Shown piece by piece: positions 1-10,900 of a stretch of DNA of 64,000 nucleotides (positions are counted from its first letter, which is position 1; every line of letters starts with the position of its first letter). A model generated the notes under the pieces. That model saw nothing but the letters and a program-made list of their open reading frames with translations. It did no database searches and was not told the origin of the DNA. Where the stretch lies: the NCBI GenBank assembly GCA_034509425.1, contig JAVTVJ010001245.1:310001-374000 (forward strand), given 5' to 3'. A program made the translations under genes and the position numbers. The stretch comes from Eopsaltria australis. Its lineage: Eukaryota > Chordata > Aves > Passeriformes > Petroicidae.

Positions 1-140
1 ATGTTATAATGTTTAAGAGTTTTCTTTTTTTTCTAACCAGTTTTATTTTCTGATTCCCACTTGACTTTTAGTTTTTAAATGAATCGTAATCTATTCCAAG
101 AGGACTATTAGTTTATTGAAATCACTCTAGAAGTTGAATA

Positions 141-245
141 TAGAATTATAGACTCATAGGACTGTAGAATTGTTTGGATTGCAAGAGACCTTAAAGATCA
201 TCTAGTCCCCTGTCCATCAGCATTATTGGACACTGAGTCAAGAAA
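141..245 (-). mobile_element. CR1 LINE, extreme 3' end fragment
   Basis: Read on the minus strand this resembles the last ~100 bases of an avian CR1 element. The phrase GACCTTAAAGATCATCTAG at about 187-205, seen here as its complement-strand form, is the usual 'gatgatctttaaggtc' tail. The sequence left of it (actcataggactgtagaat) is a decayed version of the terminal octamer repeat. It is heavily diverged, and no coding part is present. Confidence 0.7.
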
Positions 246-267
246 ATCTCTAAATCACTAGACTTCT

Positions 268-375
268 GGGTTTTTTTGGTTTTTTGTGAGGATTTTTTGT
301 AATTTTTTTTTTGCTTTTTTGTTTCTATTTTTGTCTGTTTGTTTGTTTGGTGAGGTCTTTTTTTTTTTTGTTTGG
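268..375. repeat. T-rich low-complexity tract with TTTG units
   Basis: This is a run of mostly T with scattered G, including short TTTG repeats near 335-350. It separates two CR1 tails of opposite orientation. No function can be read from it. Confidence 0.8.
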
Positions 376-392
376 TTGATTTTTTGAATGTC

Positions 393-760
393 TCTCCTAT
401 GAAGACAGGCCTGGAGAAGAGAAGGCTCCAGGGACACCTTGTAGCCCCTTCCAGTATCTAAATGGGCCTACAAGAGAGCTGTAAAGGGACTTTTGACAAG
501 GGCAAATAAGACAAAAGGGAATAGCTTTAAACTGAAAGAGAGTGGGTTTAGATCAGTTATTAGGAAGAAATTCTTCACTGTGAGTGTGGTGAAGCACTTG
601 AAAAGATTGCCTAGAGAAACTATGGATGCCCCATCCCTGAAAGTGTTCAAGACCAGGCAGGCTCTGAGCAACAAGGTCTAGTGGAAGGTGGCAGAAAGCT
701 TGGAACTAGATGATCTTTGAGGTCCCTTCCAATTCAAGTCACCTAAGAATATATGATTCT
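393..760 (+). mobile_element. CR1 LINE, 5'-truncated 3' region
   Basis: This plus-strand copy covers the terminal ~370 bases of CR1. It contains the conserved block with AGGAAGAAATTCTTCACTGT (about 563-582), the 'gttgcccagagaa'-like block (about 605-620), the 'gatgcccc atccctg' block (about 624-640) and the tail 'gatgatctttgaggtcccttcca' (about 709-731) followed by an ATTCT-type end. A 62-residue reading frame across 493-681 is only this conserved 3' sequence and is not a gene. The 5' truncation is typical of CR1 insertion. Confidence 0.92.
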
Positions 761-849
761 CTGAAGTTTCATCTCTCTTTGTCAGTTAATGATTGTCAAA
801 AAGGATTGTTCCAATCTTTTCTTTAGAACTCCTCTAGCTATTACCATTT

Positions 850-1146
850 TGTAAAAACCCTTCCTATTGTCAGAAAAAACACTGGCCACTTACAACTCTA
901 ATTGAGCTTTGGCCTTTTGTTTCATCTCCCCATGTATGTGATCCACAGCTTTGTCATGATCCCCTAAAACTCAACCTTGCTTCCAGAGACCGTATAAATT
1001 TTTCCTCTTGAACTCTTCAAGGACTGTCCTGTTTGGCAAAGCTGGCCATCTGGCTTCACCTCCTGCACAGGGGAATTCCCTGCTCCTGAGCTTCGCAAAG
1101 TAATTTCTTAAAAACTAACCAGCCCTTATGGACTCCTGAACCTTCA
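850..1146 (-). mobile_element. CR1 LINE ORF2 fragment (linker between endonuclease and reverse transcriptase)
   Basis: Translated on the minus strand, with frameshifts and stops, this piece reads like the basic linker that lies between the endonuclease and reverse transcriptase of avian CR1 ORF2. Recognisable motifs include VQES near 1130-1143, NLYGLWKQG near 980-1005, and KAKAQLEL near 890-915. It is dead: at least three stops interrupt it. It lies directly left of another minus-strand CR1 piece that belongs downstream of it in the element, so the two cannot be one uninterrupted copy. Confidence 0.75.
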
Positions 1147-1290
1147 GCTTGTTGTCCACTGGGACCCCCAGACATCTGGCTGCTCCCCAGCCACACAGGC
1201 CCCAGCCTTTACTGGTCTTTGTGGTTCATCCAACCCAGGTGCTTGTCACTCTGACTTCTTTGGAGGGTTACCTTCTGTTCCCTAAAGGTC
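1147..1290 (-). mobile_element. CR1 LINE ORF2 fragment (C-terminal part of the reverse transcriptase region)
   Basis: The minus-strand translation gives RLGPVWLGSS and, after a frameshift, LGVPVDNKLK. This matches the conserved CR1 ORF2 stretch 'YRLG..WLESS..EKDLGVLVDNKL'. A stop and a frameshift interrupt it. It ends close to the truncated LTR on its right. Confidence 0.7.
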
Positions 1291-1307
1291 ATGCATCTGT
1301 TGCTTTT

Positions 1308-1699
1308 GAGAATAGACAGCTGGGACAGCTGACCCCAGCTGATCTAAGGGATATTCCACATCATGTGGCATCATGCTCAACATTTAAAGCCGGGGAAAAA
1401 TGAAGGAAGGAGGCGCATTGGGAGTTATGGCATTTGACTTCTGAAGTGATTGTTATGTGTGATAGGGCACTGCTTTCCTGAAGACGGATGAGCACCTGCC
1501 TGCCCATGGGAAGAAGTGAATGAATTCCTTATCTTGCTTTGCTTGTGTGTACAGCTTTTGCTTGCCCTTTTAAACTGTTTTAGCTCAACCCATGAGTTTT
1601 CTCACTTTTACCCCTCTGATTCTTTCACACATCCCAACTGGAGAGTGTGATTGATCAGCTGTACGAAGCTTAGTTACTAGCTGGGGTTAAACTACAACA
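1308..1699 (+). mobile_element. ERVL-type LTR, 3' portion only
   Basis: This is a plus-strand piece of a very common avian ERV LTR. Diagnostic blocks are GGGACAGCTGACCC (about 1321-1334), AAGGGATATTCCA (about 1347-1359), CACCTGCCTGCCCATGGG (about 1493-1510), CTCAACCCATGAGTTTTCTC (about 1584-1603) and the end CTGGGGTTAAACTACAACA at 1681-1699. The 5' third is missing and CR1 sequence lies where it should be. The same family recurs at 23062-23616 (minus) and 44533-45117 (plus). I assign it to the ERVL-like class from memory of the bird repeat and did not use a library. Confidence 0.82.
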
Positions 1700-3910
1700 C
1701 TCCCTCTTTATTCTTAACCCTGAAAAGTTCATGCACTAATGGAAGTGTGATAGCTGAATGTACTATTAACAGAGACTGACATATGCTCTCTCTATGACTC
1801 TGAGGCTTCCTTATCTCTGATCTGACTGTGAAATAAGGCCCCTGGAGACAAGCTGCATTTCTTGCTATGAGGTGACTCCAGCTGTCAGTGAGACAGCTGC
1901 TTGTTCCCTTGTCAGTCTGACTTCCTTGCAGGTGGGTGAATAACCTGACAGCTAATTATGCTGTGGTAAGTCTTGCATTTTCATTAGGCATAGATGAGCT
2001 GGAACACTTCTTTGTACTGGACCTGTACAGGGTCAGGCATGGTATTTGGATCTGTATGATACAGTGGTTGTTGCTCCAGAACTACTAGAGTTTATTTTCT
2101 TTTTATATAGGTAAACTGGAAAAATAAGAACTTCTAGTCCCAGATCTTCCTCCTGGTTTGCCTGGGCATAAATTTACTGATGCCATTGGGATTTTACTCT
2201 GAGCAAATTTGTCTCAGTACGTGTTCTAATTTGCATTCCAGAGCTGGAACAGCATTTGATTTCATACCCATGTATATAACAGCCTTTCCAGTTCTCGCTA
2301 ATGCCCTTCAGCACAAAACAATAAAACCATGTTGCTGGTTTAATCTGACATTGAAAAGTTTATAGCACACTCATTTGGTTGTACAATAGCAGAAATTTCT
2401 CTCTGGTTACTGAATTCAGCTAACTATCAGATTTGGAGTGAAAAGCTGACAGATGAATTATTTAAGACTACAAAGATTTTGTCAGGGAGGGGTAAATATT
2501 TACATGGATCCTGAAAGAATTTATAGTAGACTGTGATGTTGTTGAAAGTGTCTCTAAGACTTTCTAGTATTTCCCCTCTCAGTATTCCCCATGGAAGAAA
2601 AATTCTTAAGTTCTACTCATTCTTTCTCTCCTTAGAAAAAACAATGGGTATGTTACATTCATATTTCAAGATTAAAATCTCCATCTATTTCCCCTGCAGG
2701 TGTACATATTTCAAGTGGATTATGTAATCATTATCCAGCCTTCTTTACTTCAGCTTTGTGAAGGGCCTTGGAACACATCTTTGAAATGCTGGACTGACAA
2801 ATTTAGAGGTGAAAGTCTTAAAGCTTGCAAAATAATCTGTAAATACTTAATATGTAACTAAGCTTCTTGTTATATTGTGAGATTAGCTGATGTTTTTCCA
2901 TCAATCTTTGAGGGCTCTTAAAGCTTTCTTTGGCCTTGCATCTACAAAGCTATAAGGCACTAGAATTAATTCAGCAGGAACTGATCCTATATTTAAATAC
3001 TGTACAGAATAGTGATGTGTTCCAAATCACTGCAGTCAGTACTCTGAGATCACCTTATTCTCATAAAGCCAGAACTGATCCTTAACACACATGGAATTTT
3101 ACAGACTTACAATTTAGGCATAGGAGACCTTAGAACATGAATGACACTCAGAGTGTCTTGGAAATGCCTTAGCTCTTCTTTGATTAAACCACTGTAACAC
3201 CATTGGGATGCAATTTGGGTTGTACTGTTCTATTGCATAGTTTGAATATACCAGTAGATTTTCAACTGCTGCTGAGAAAAGCTTTTTCTAAGAAAATAAA
3301 ACCATTTTCTATCACAGACCTCCCAGTGTAAAATTTCTTGGCTAGTACCAGCTTGTCTGGATTTGTTTGTAGCCTGAGCCAATTTGTGGTAATTTTGAAT
3401 AAAAGTCCAGCCTCATCCCTGTCACTAAAGAGCTGTATATATCCAGAGACAAAAATGAAACTAAAGGCAGTGCCTTACAGAAAGAAATAGAAGTGTTTTT
3501 CCCCTTCCTTCATCATCTTGCACATGAAATGTGCAACAGTTGCTGAGATGAAGAGTGTCTAATGAGGGTCTGAGGTCTCATGCTGAGAAAATTAACAAAC
3601 GAAAAGGAAGCTTACTTCAAGAAGCAGTAGGAATACTGGTAATTGTATCTCATATAGAATAAATTATATATTTAACTTTTAAAACCTCTGACAAGTTGTG
3701 TAGGGGGAAGAAACTAAAGCTGCAACTTTTGTTTCAGGACAGGGAGTTCCATGACAGAAATGAAGAGAGTGTATGCTTTGTACATAATTTATTTGTGCAT
3801 CTTTTCAGCACTTGCATAGGCTTAAGCACTTTAATAGGCTTGCTGCCAGATATTCCAGGCTGCAGTTTGTCACGTTGTCAGAGACTGAAAATAGTTCATG
3901 CCTCAAACAT
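1700..3910. other. No recognisable feature
   Basis: This is AT-rich single-copy-looking sequence with only short chance reading frames. I saw no repeat family, RNA gene or splice-bounded exon that could be supported. Confidence 0.6.
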
Positions 3911-4722
3911 TGATATAAAGTTTTGATCAGAGAAGCCTCCCTGAAGATACCTGACTGGGACCTTGAACTGAGCCAAACTGCTGAGATTAGATAAAGGGAA
4001 AAGCCTATTGTTCAATCATCTCAGTCTGAGGCAAAGGAATGCGTCCACAGAGGCTGAAGCCACCAGCTGTACTGAGAATCATTTCTGGGGTGGGGGCAAA
4101 GCACAGCTCACAGAAGCCAGGTTTGCACAGCCCTAGCCCCCAGCTGAAGGGGAGAGGAGGATGGCGTAACCTCTGGTCAGAGGCAATACACACTCATCCT
4201 CCATTACACAAACTGGCCCAGCTGTGGAACCCCCAACCCCACAAGCCACATCCACGGGACTCCCACGTGAGAGGCAGCTGAGGGGGAGTCAAAATCTATC
4301 ACAGACCCCCCAAAGTGCTCCCCAGACGCCTTGCACCACAGGAGTGCACGTGATGCAAGCAGAGTCTGCTGCTAGAGGCTGCCCCCTCTCCCGGGGGCAC
4401 ATGCCTGGACATTTCCACCTGGCCTGAGTGTATATCAACCCATGGCACTCTGTGCTTTTGGGGGGACTTCTACCACTGAGACCAGCTGAAGAGGACATCA
4501 GAACACCAGTGGGACCCACGGAGTGGTGATACTTCTTTGTCCCTGTCCCTCTCTGTCCCCCCCATCTTGCTCCCTACTCCCCCTTTTCTCTCTTTTCTTC
4601 TCTCTCTCTCTCTCATATTTACTATCAAATAAAACTCATACTATTGATTGGCATATGGTCTCGCTTGTACCTTAATTTGGGCAGAGGTATCTTTAAAGAA
4701 CTTTAATAATTAGATCATAACA
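3911..4722 (+). mobile_element. Solo-type ERV LTR (class not assigned)
   Basis: This GC-richer block of about 0.8 kb has the build of an LTR. A long CpG-bearing U3-like part ends in a pyrimidine stretch (about 4540-4615), followed by the polyadenylation signal AATAAA at 4628-4633 and an R/U5-like segment reading 'ggtctcgcttgtaccttaa'. It resembles songbird LTRs I have seen. A possible TG start at 3911 and CA end at 4722 are flanked by similar but not identical short sequences (aacat and cacat), so the edges are tentative. No gag, pol or env remains. Confidence 0.65.
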
Positions 4723-6777
4723 CACATCTGACTCCTCAGTCTTTTCAATCAATTGGAGAGCTTGCCTTCTGCTGGCTGTCTGTGTCAGGTACCAGCTCAC
4801 TCACATAGACAAAGCCCAACTCCTGGAAAAAAAGCCAGTTTTAAAATATACAGCGACCTGCACCATGAAAGATAGGTAGATAGGTGTTACACAAAACTAA
4901 AATGTTAACATGGACAGGCAAGAACATCATGGTAGCTGTGATAGGCTCTTTATACTGTGTTTTTAAATTTTTTAACGCTATTGTGATATAAGGAAATTTT
5001 TAATGGCCAGTGATAATAGTTCTGATGGCTGCTGTCTGCTATCCTAGTAAGCAACTGCCTCCTCATTTAAAATAGTAGCACATACATTTGGAAGTACATC
5101 CTGGATCAAACCTAGGACTGGAGCCCATTAGGAAAAGCATAGATAAATATTTGTCTTGTGATTCTGTGGCTTTTTAGACACTTAATATGTGTTCATTGGA
5201 AGTGTCATTTTCAATGATCATTTAAGAACTGTGTTTTTACAGGTTATTCACAAACATGCAGAAACAGCTAGGACAAGAGGATCTTAACCATAACAGAGGC
5301 AGTGAAAATAAACAAAAAATTAAAGAGAAATACAGGAATAAGAAAATTAGTGTGGAAAAGCACTTGAATAAAAAGAGGAATAGCTTCCATAAAGATGTCA
5401 GGGGACCTTGTTCCCATTGATTTTTAAGACTTTTCAAGAAGATGACTTACAGCAGAGTTTAGAACTTTAAAAATATGGCTCTTTGTTCTACAGTTTGCTA
5501 TAACAAACAAAAAGTCTGCTTTATGAAATTTGTTTTATTTTTACGTGCTTCATAAATTTTTTCTCCCTCATAAGAAGCTCTGAAAGAGCATCTCTAAAAA
5601 TACATGTTGTGTAAATAGTGGTTGGCCTGGTAAAGCTCTGGGATTATCTTGGTAATGAACAGATTTAGCTGATTGGAGAAGGCTGATCCATACTTTTGAC
5701 TCTGGAAGATATTCCAAGATCTGTCGTATTTTTCTCCCCAGTGGCTGCCTCCAGACTGCAGTTGATTATGTTCTATGTCATCTTTGGTGTGATCTATAGT
5801 TGTGTGGCTGTGATATACTGATAATAACATCAATTTTTCTTGTTAGTGTTTGTGCTAGGAATAAGACAACTTGCTATTATGAAATTGTGTGTGAAAGCAT
5901 GCCTGTCCTTAATATGATGATGAAGATAAGCAAAAATAACTATTGACAAATTACTTTTTCCTCTCTTCAGATTATCTGCCAGTATAATTTCACAGGGCTT
6001 TGATACTTGAGGAATTAAATAAAGTTTAATTTGTCAAAGAGAACAGTCACTCCTGCAAAACTAATTCAGGAATTGTGTAAGCTTCTATCTCAGTTTATTC
6101 ACGTGATTTAGTTCCATTGACTTCAAATAGGTTGCATCTTTAAAATATTTTCAAAGTTTGTGCTTTAGCTTTTAAATTATAAATTTATATTCTTAAATAG
6201 CCGTATATGATTAGTTTTCCCACATTCTGTAATTATTTATACCTTTTCCACGACCTGGCACAATTTCCTTACAAATTAAATGAGAGTGACTAACAGTTTA
6301 AGAGCTTGATCGCACAGATGAGCAGGTCCCAAACTTGATTTCAGGGGATATTGTAGGCTTAAGTAGCTTTTAAGGGCCTGGACTTCTTGGACTTGCCCAA
6401 GGTACATTGAATAATATTGGAAAACACAAGGTGAATAATTTCTTAAATTAAATTGAATTTTGTGCTCATTGAAACAAATGCAAAAATTTGGACCACCTTT
6501 CATGTAAGAAATTCAGACTCAGAAAGGAAAATGTCCTTAAAACCCTGAAGTAGTAAATGTGCCTGGACCTTTAGGAAGAAAAGAAGATGGTAGAGTGAGT
6601 CTGTTAGATAGGGAAAATATATATTTGTGTTATGGTAAGACTATGAAATCAGATTTGTGTTTTTATAATATTGAAGTCTTGCTTCCTAAAGTCTGGTGTG
6701 GAATGCAAGGACAACAGATTTCCTGTTTCAGCTTAATTGTGTCAAATATTGCAGTAAAGCCACTAAAAGTGTTAATT
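4723..6777. other. No recognisable feature
   Basis: The sequence is AT-rich with short open frames below 80 codons that show no familiar motif. A tiny 'taggtagataggt' repeat near 4874-4886 is the only local repetition seen. Confidence 0.6.
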
Positions 6778-7928
6778 GCAGAATCACAGAAAATGCCAAG
6801 GTGGAAGGGACCCACAAGGATCATTGAGTCCAACTCCTGGTCCTGCACAGCACCATCCCCAAGAGTCACCCCATTGGCCTGACAGTGTTGGCCAAACACT
6901 TCTTGAGCTCTGTCAGGCTGGTGCTGTGACCTCTTCCCTCAGGAGCCTGTCCCAGTGCCCTACCATCCTCTGGGTGAAGAACCTTTTCCTGGTATCCAAC
7001 CTAAACCTTCTGTGACACAACCAGGCCATTTCCTTGTGTCCTGTCACTGGTCATCACAGAGAAGAAGTGCCTGCATCTCTTCCACTCACGAGGAAGCTGT
7101 AACTGCAGTGAAGTCTCCCCTCAGTCTCCTCCAGGCTGAACAGACCAAGTGACCTCAGCCACTTTGGACACTCTCTAACACCTTAATGTCTTTTTTGTAT
7201 TGTGGCATCCAAAACTGCCCCCAACACTCGAGGTGAGGCCACCCCAGTGCAGAGCAGAGTGGGACAATCCCCTCCCTTGCCTGGCTGGTGGTGCTGTGCC
7301 TGATGCACCCCAGGACACAGGTGGCTCTCCTGGCTGCCAGGGCACTGCTGGCTCATGTTCAGCTTGCCATCAACCAGGACTCTCAGGGCCCTTTCCATGG
7401 CAGTGTTTTCCAGCATCTCATTCCCCAGTCTGTCCGTACATCAAGGGTTGCTGCATCCCAGGAACAGAATCTGCACTGTCCCTTGTGGAACTTCATGAGG
7501 TTGGTGATTGCCCAGACTCCTAATTTGTTGTGATCTCTTTGAAGGGCCTCCCTGTCCTTCAAGGGACTCAACAGCTCCTCCCAGTTTTGTATCATCAGAA
7601 AGCTTATTAGTATTCCTTTCAGTCCAGTGTCTAGGTCATTTATGAAGATGTTGAAAAGCACAGAGCTGACAATGGAGCCCTGCAGAACCCCCCTAGTGAG
7701 ATGTCACCAGTCTGTCACCCCATTCACTGCAACCCTTTGTGCCTGACCCCTGGGTTAGGTGCTCACCCATCCCATGATGCATTTATCCAGCTGTGTGCTG
7801 CACATTTCATTCAGAAGAATCCTGGGAGAGGCAATACCAAAAGCTTTACTGAAATCTGAAAAGATTACATCAGCTGACTTCCTTTCATCAACTAGCTGAG
7901 TTACCTTGTCACTAAAGGAAATCAGATG
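6778..7928 (-). mobile_element. CR1 LINE, 5'-truncated, with decayed reverse-transcriptase ORF2
   Basis: The element runs leftward. Its 3' tail is at 6778-6835 ('atcacagaaaatgccaaggtggaagg' in plus-strand view), the 3' region follows to about 7150, and the ORF2 reverse-transcriptase part reaches 7928. On the minus strand the protein pieces are LISFSDKVTQLVDE (about 7890-7925), DVIFSDFSKAF (about 7835-7870, one catalytic aspartate block), VLFNIFINDLD (about 7630-7665) and LMKFHKGQCRF. The catalytic FADD-type box survives only as LSDD at 7591-7602 and is out of frame with the upstream piece. Frameshifts and stops make it non-functional. The break at 7928 is an ordinary CR1 5' truncation inside the reverse transcriptase. 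Confidence 0.92.
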
Positions 7929-10900
7929 CCATATTTTGATGGACAATTGCATATTGGTAATCTATTTTCTCTCTTATGGGAGCTTTCACTTTTTTCTGTC
8001 CTTTATTGTACCTGTCAAGATTTTGCCTGCCCATGCAGCACTCTGAGGTAGAGGTGTGGTTGTGTGGGTCTAACCTATAAAGCCAAAGGCACTTGCCAGG
8101 AAAGCTAAACATCATTGGTACTTCTGTTTGTAGAGATGTGATAAGGTTAAATCTTTGAATTACCTTTAGTTTTGCCTTACAAAGACCTCTTAACCAAACC
8201 TCTTGCTTACTCTCTCCCCTTACCTCTCTTTCTTCTTCAAATTCCATATTGGAGGAAAATTATGATGGTCAGCAGAACAATCCTGAGGAACAAGTCCTTG
8301 AATGTAGACATGTAGGTCTTCAGGCAATCATATATGATGCTGTGAGAGTAAACAGCATAAGTTACAATCTGAAGATTCACAGCTTACTTAGTGATATGGG
8401 TCCCCTTCTTCTGGAAAAAAAATTGAAGCATCTCTTTTCAAATAAACTACACAGAATATTGTTTTTTGTGTGTCCTGTGCAAGCCAGAAAAAACCTGCTA
8501 ATTTGGGTCAATATTTAGGATTTTACCCGGGAAGACTAAATTATCTATTGTTCCAAGGTTGATTTTCCTTAGACATTGTTTACCTGAAAATACGTAAAAT
8601 GCCAACACAGCCTCTACTTTCTACTAATTTACATAATTCTTGTCTTAGCTCAATTTTAGATTTTCAAGAGCTACCAACTTAAATATCAGTTCTTTCATTC
8701 GGTTTTCCTACATAAACAAATTCTTTGAATACCCATCTATGTCAATATTTCAGACTGATCTTCTATGCTCAGTTTCTTTTTCAAATATTATTTATTATGC
8801 ATGCTTCTAAGTGACAATGAAGTGACCTCTATTTTTTTTTTGTTTGTTTTTAGCTTTTCATTGTTTGACAGAGTGATGCTGTATTCCTTAAACTGAGAAG
8901 TAGCAGGAAAAAAATACTAGCCTTTATATTCTGCAGGTTTTTTGAAAGATGTTTTTTAGTTTGTTGGCTTCCTGCACAAGAGTCCATGAGGGTTTTATGT
9001 GTCTGCCAGATTTCTTTATAGTGCAAAAATGAGTCACAAATTAATTCATAAAACTCTACCTACTACTATCTGCAAGAGAGATGTTGTTTCCATTGTTCTT
9101 TAAAAAACATTTTCATTCAGTCTGAACTGAAATTGTTTAATTCTGCTTTTTGTGAGATGAAAAAGGTTGTAATATATTCAACATGTATTCAGATAAATTA
9201 AAATTAGCTTAAATATATATTTTCCTCTCTGTACTAGAATTATGCTTCCATATTTTCTTAAATTGTATATTTTTTTGATTGTGTCCTTCTAATATCTAAA
9301 AAAAATTAAAAGCTGAAAATACGTTCTTTATTTAAATGGATATTTCCATTTAAAAACTTTGCAGCTTTGGGTGAAATTCAGGACTTTGCCATTGATTCAG
9401 TAAAAGTAGACTTCAAATATGTTTATTAATCTGACATCTGGAATAGTAAAGTGCATCAGAGCACAGCTTTTTAGACAGAAAAAAACCCAATACAGGCATT
9501 AGAGAAGTTTTTAAAGGTCTGTACATAGGACTGTAACAGGCTGGGATATTTCTAATAAAAATAATAAAAATAAATGATGGGGTCGGATAACATCTTCATG
9601 TAGTTAATAAAATTATGGTTATCTTGGAAGGAAATTATGTTATTAGCTTGGGACTTTAATGTTTCAGTCTGATAATGCAAATGAAAATAAATCTTTCTAG
9701 ACTTTTAAAGTAGAAAAATCCAGGGTGTCAAAAAATACTTTTAATATTTGATTTATGATCTAGTGTTTGATCATTAAGCTGTGTGCTTTTAAAAACTGCA
9801 ATATTCACCAGCTTTGAGATATAGCATGCTTCACATGAGCTGTACCTGTGTCAGGATTTCTTTTGTTCTTTTGACCTGAACACACATGCTCTTATGACCT
9901 TGTTCCTTTCCAGTAAAAAGGTAACCATGGCTGTAAGAACACCACTGGGTTTTTTTTGTTTAAAGAGGAGAAATAAAATCCCCTCTAACAGCACATCTGA
10001 ATTAGAACGGAATCCAAATAAATAGGGTTTCAAAAAAATAGTGCTGACTATAGAGTTGTTGCAAGTAGTAAAGGACATCAATAATTGCTAGAGAGTATGC
10101 CTCTATCTTTTTCCTACATCATCCACTTTTCTGGACAGTTTAAGATCTCTATTTTAATGGTCCTGTTGAAATAAAATATTTATGCATGACAAAAGTCTAT
10201 CTAAAAGCCATTAATGACCCTGCAGCTTACACTGAGAACAATGACAACCAGAAAACTTGTATTCTTCTCCCTTTCGGAAGAAAAAAATGCATGGAAGAGT
10301 CTCTCTATTGCAGTACTCCTCTTTAAGATTTGAAATATGCTTCTGGGAAGCTGATTCTGGCTGGAAATATATATGTAGCATACAAATAAAGTAAAGTATT
10401 CTTGAATGTCCATTGGAATTTGAGACTAGCTAGCATAACAATATATCCTCACATGCAAAAGCTTTGGAGTAATGCTCTTAACCAGGATATTTTAATGCTG
10501 GGCTTCAGTCCAGTTGAAATATTAACACCAGAGTTGTAAGTCCCTTCACTGAAAATATGGACGTATTTTAAAAACGCTGATTCAGCTCAGCAACAGCAAT
10601 GCAGATGTTACTACTCTGATAAAAGAAAAAAAGAGAGGAGACTTCAGTCTGTTGTCTGGTAGCCCTGAGTATACACAATGATTTACAGTCAAGCAGACTA
10701 CCAAGCACCTTTTCTAGTAAGAGCACATTTTTCAATCCAACAGTTGCTCCCATAAATGATTCTGCACTACGGCACTGTAACTGTAAACTTTTCCTGACAG
10801 AGTAACACGGCAATACAAGATCAAAATCAAAGGATCAAAAAAAGGAATGATAATGTGATGGAAAACACAGTTATCAAATCATAATGCCTTGCAAGTAATT

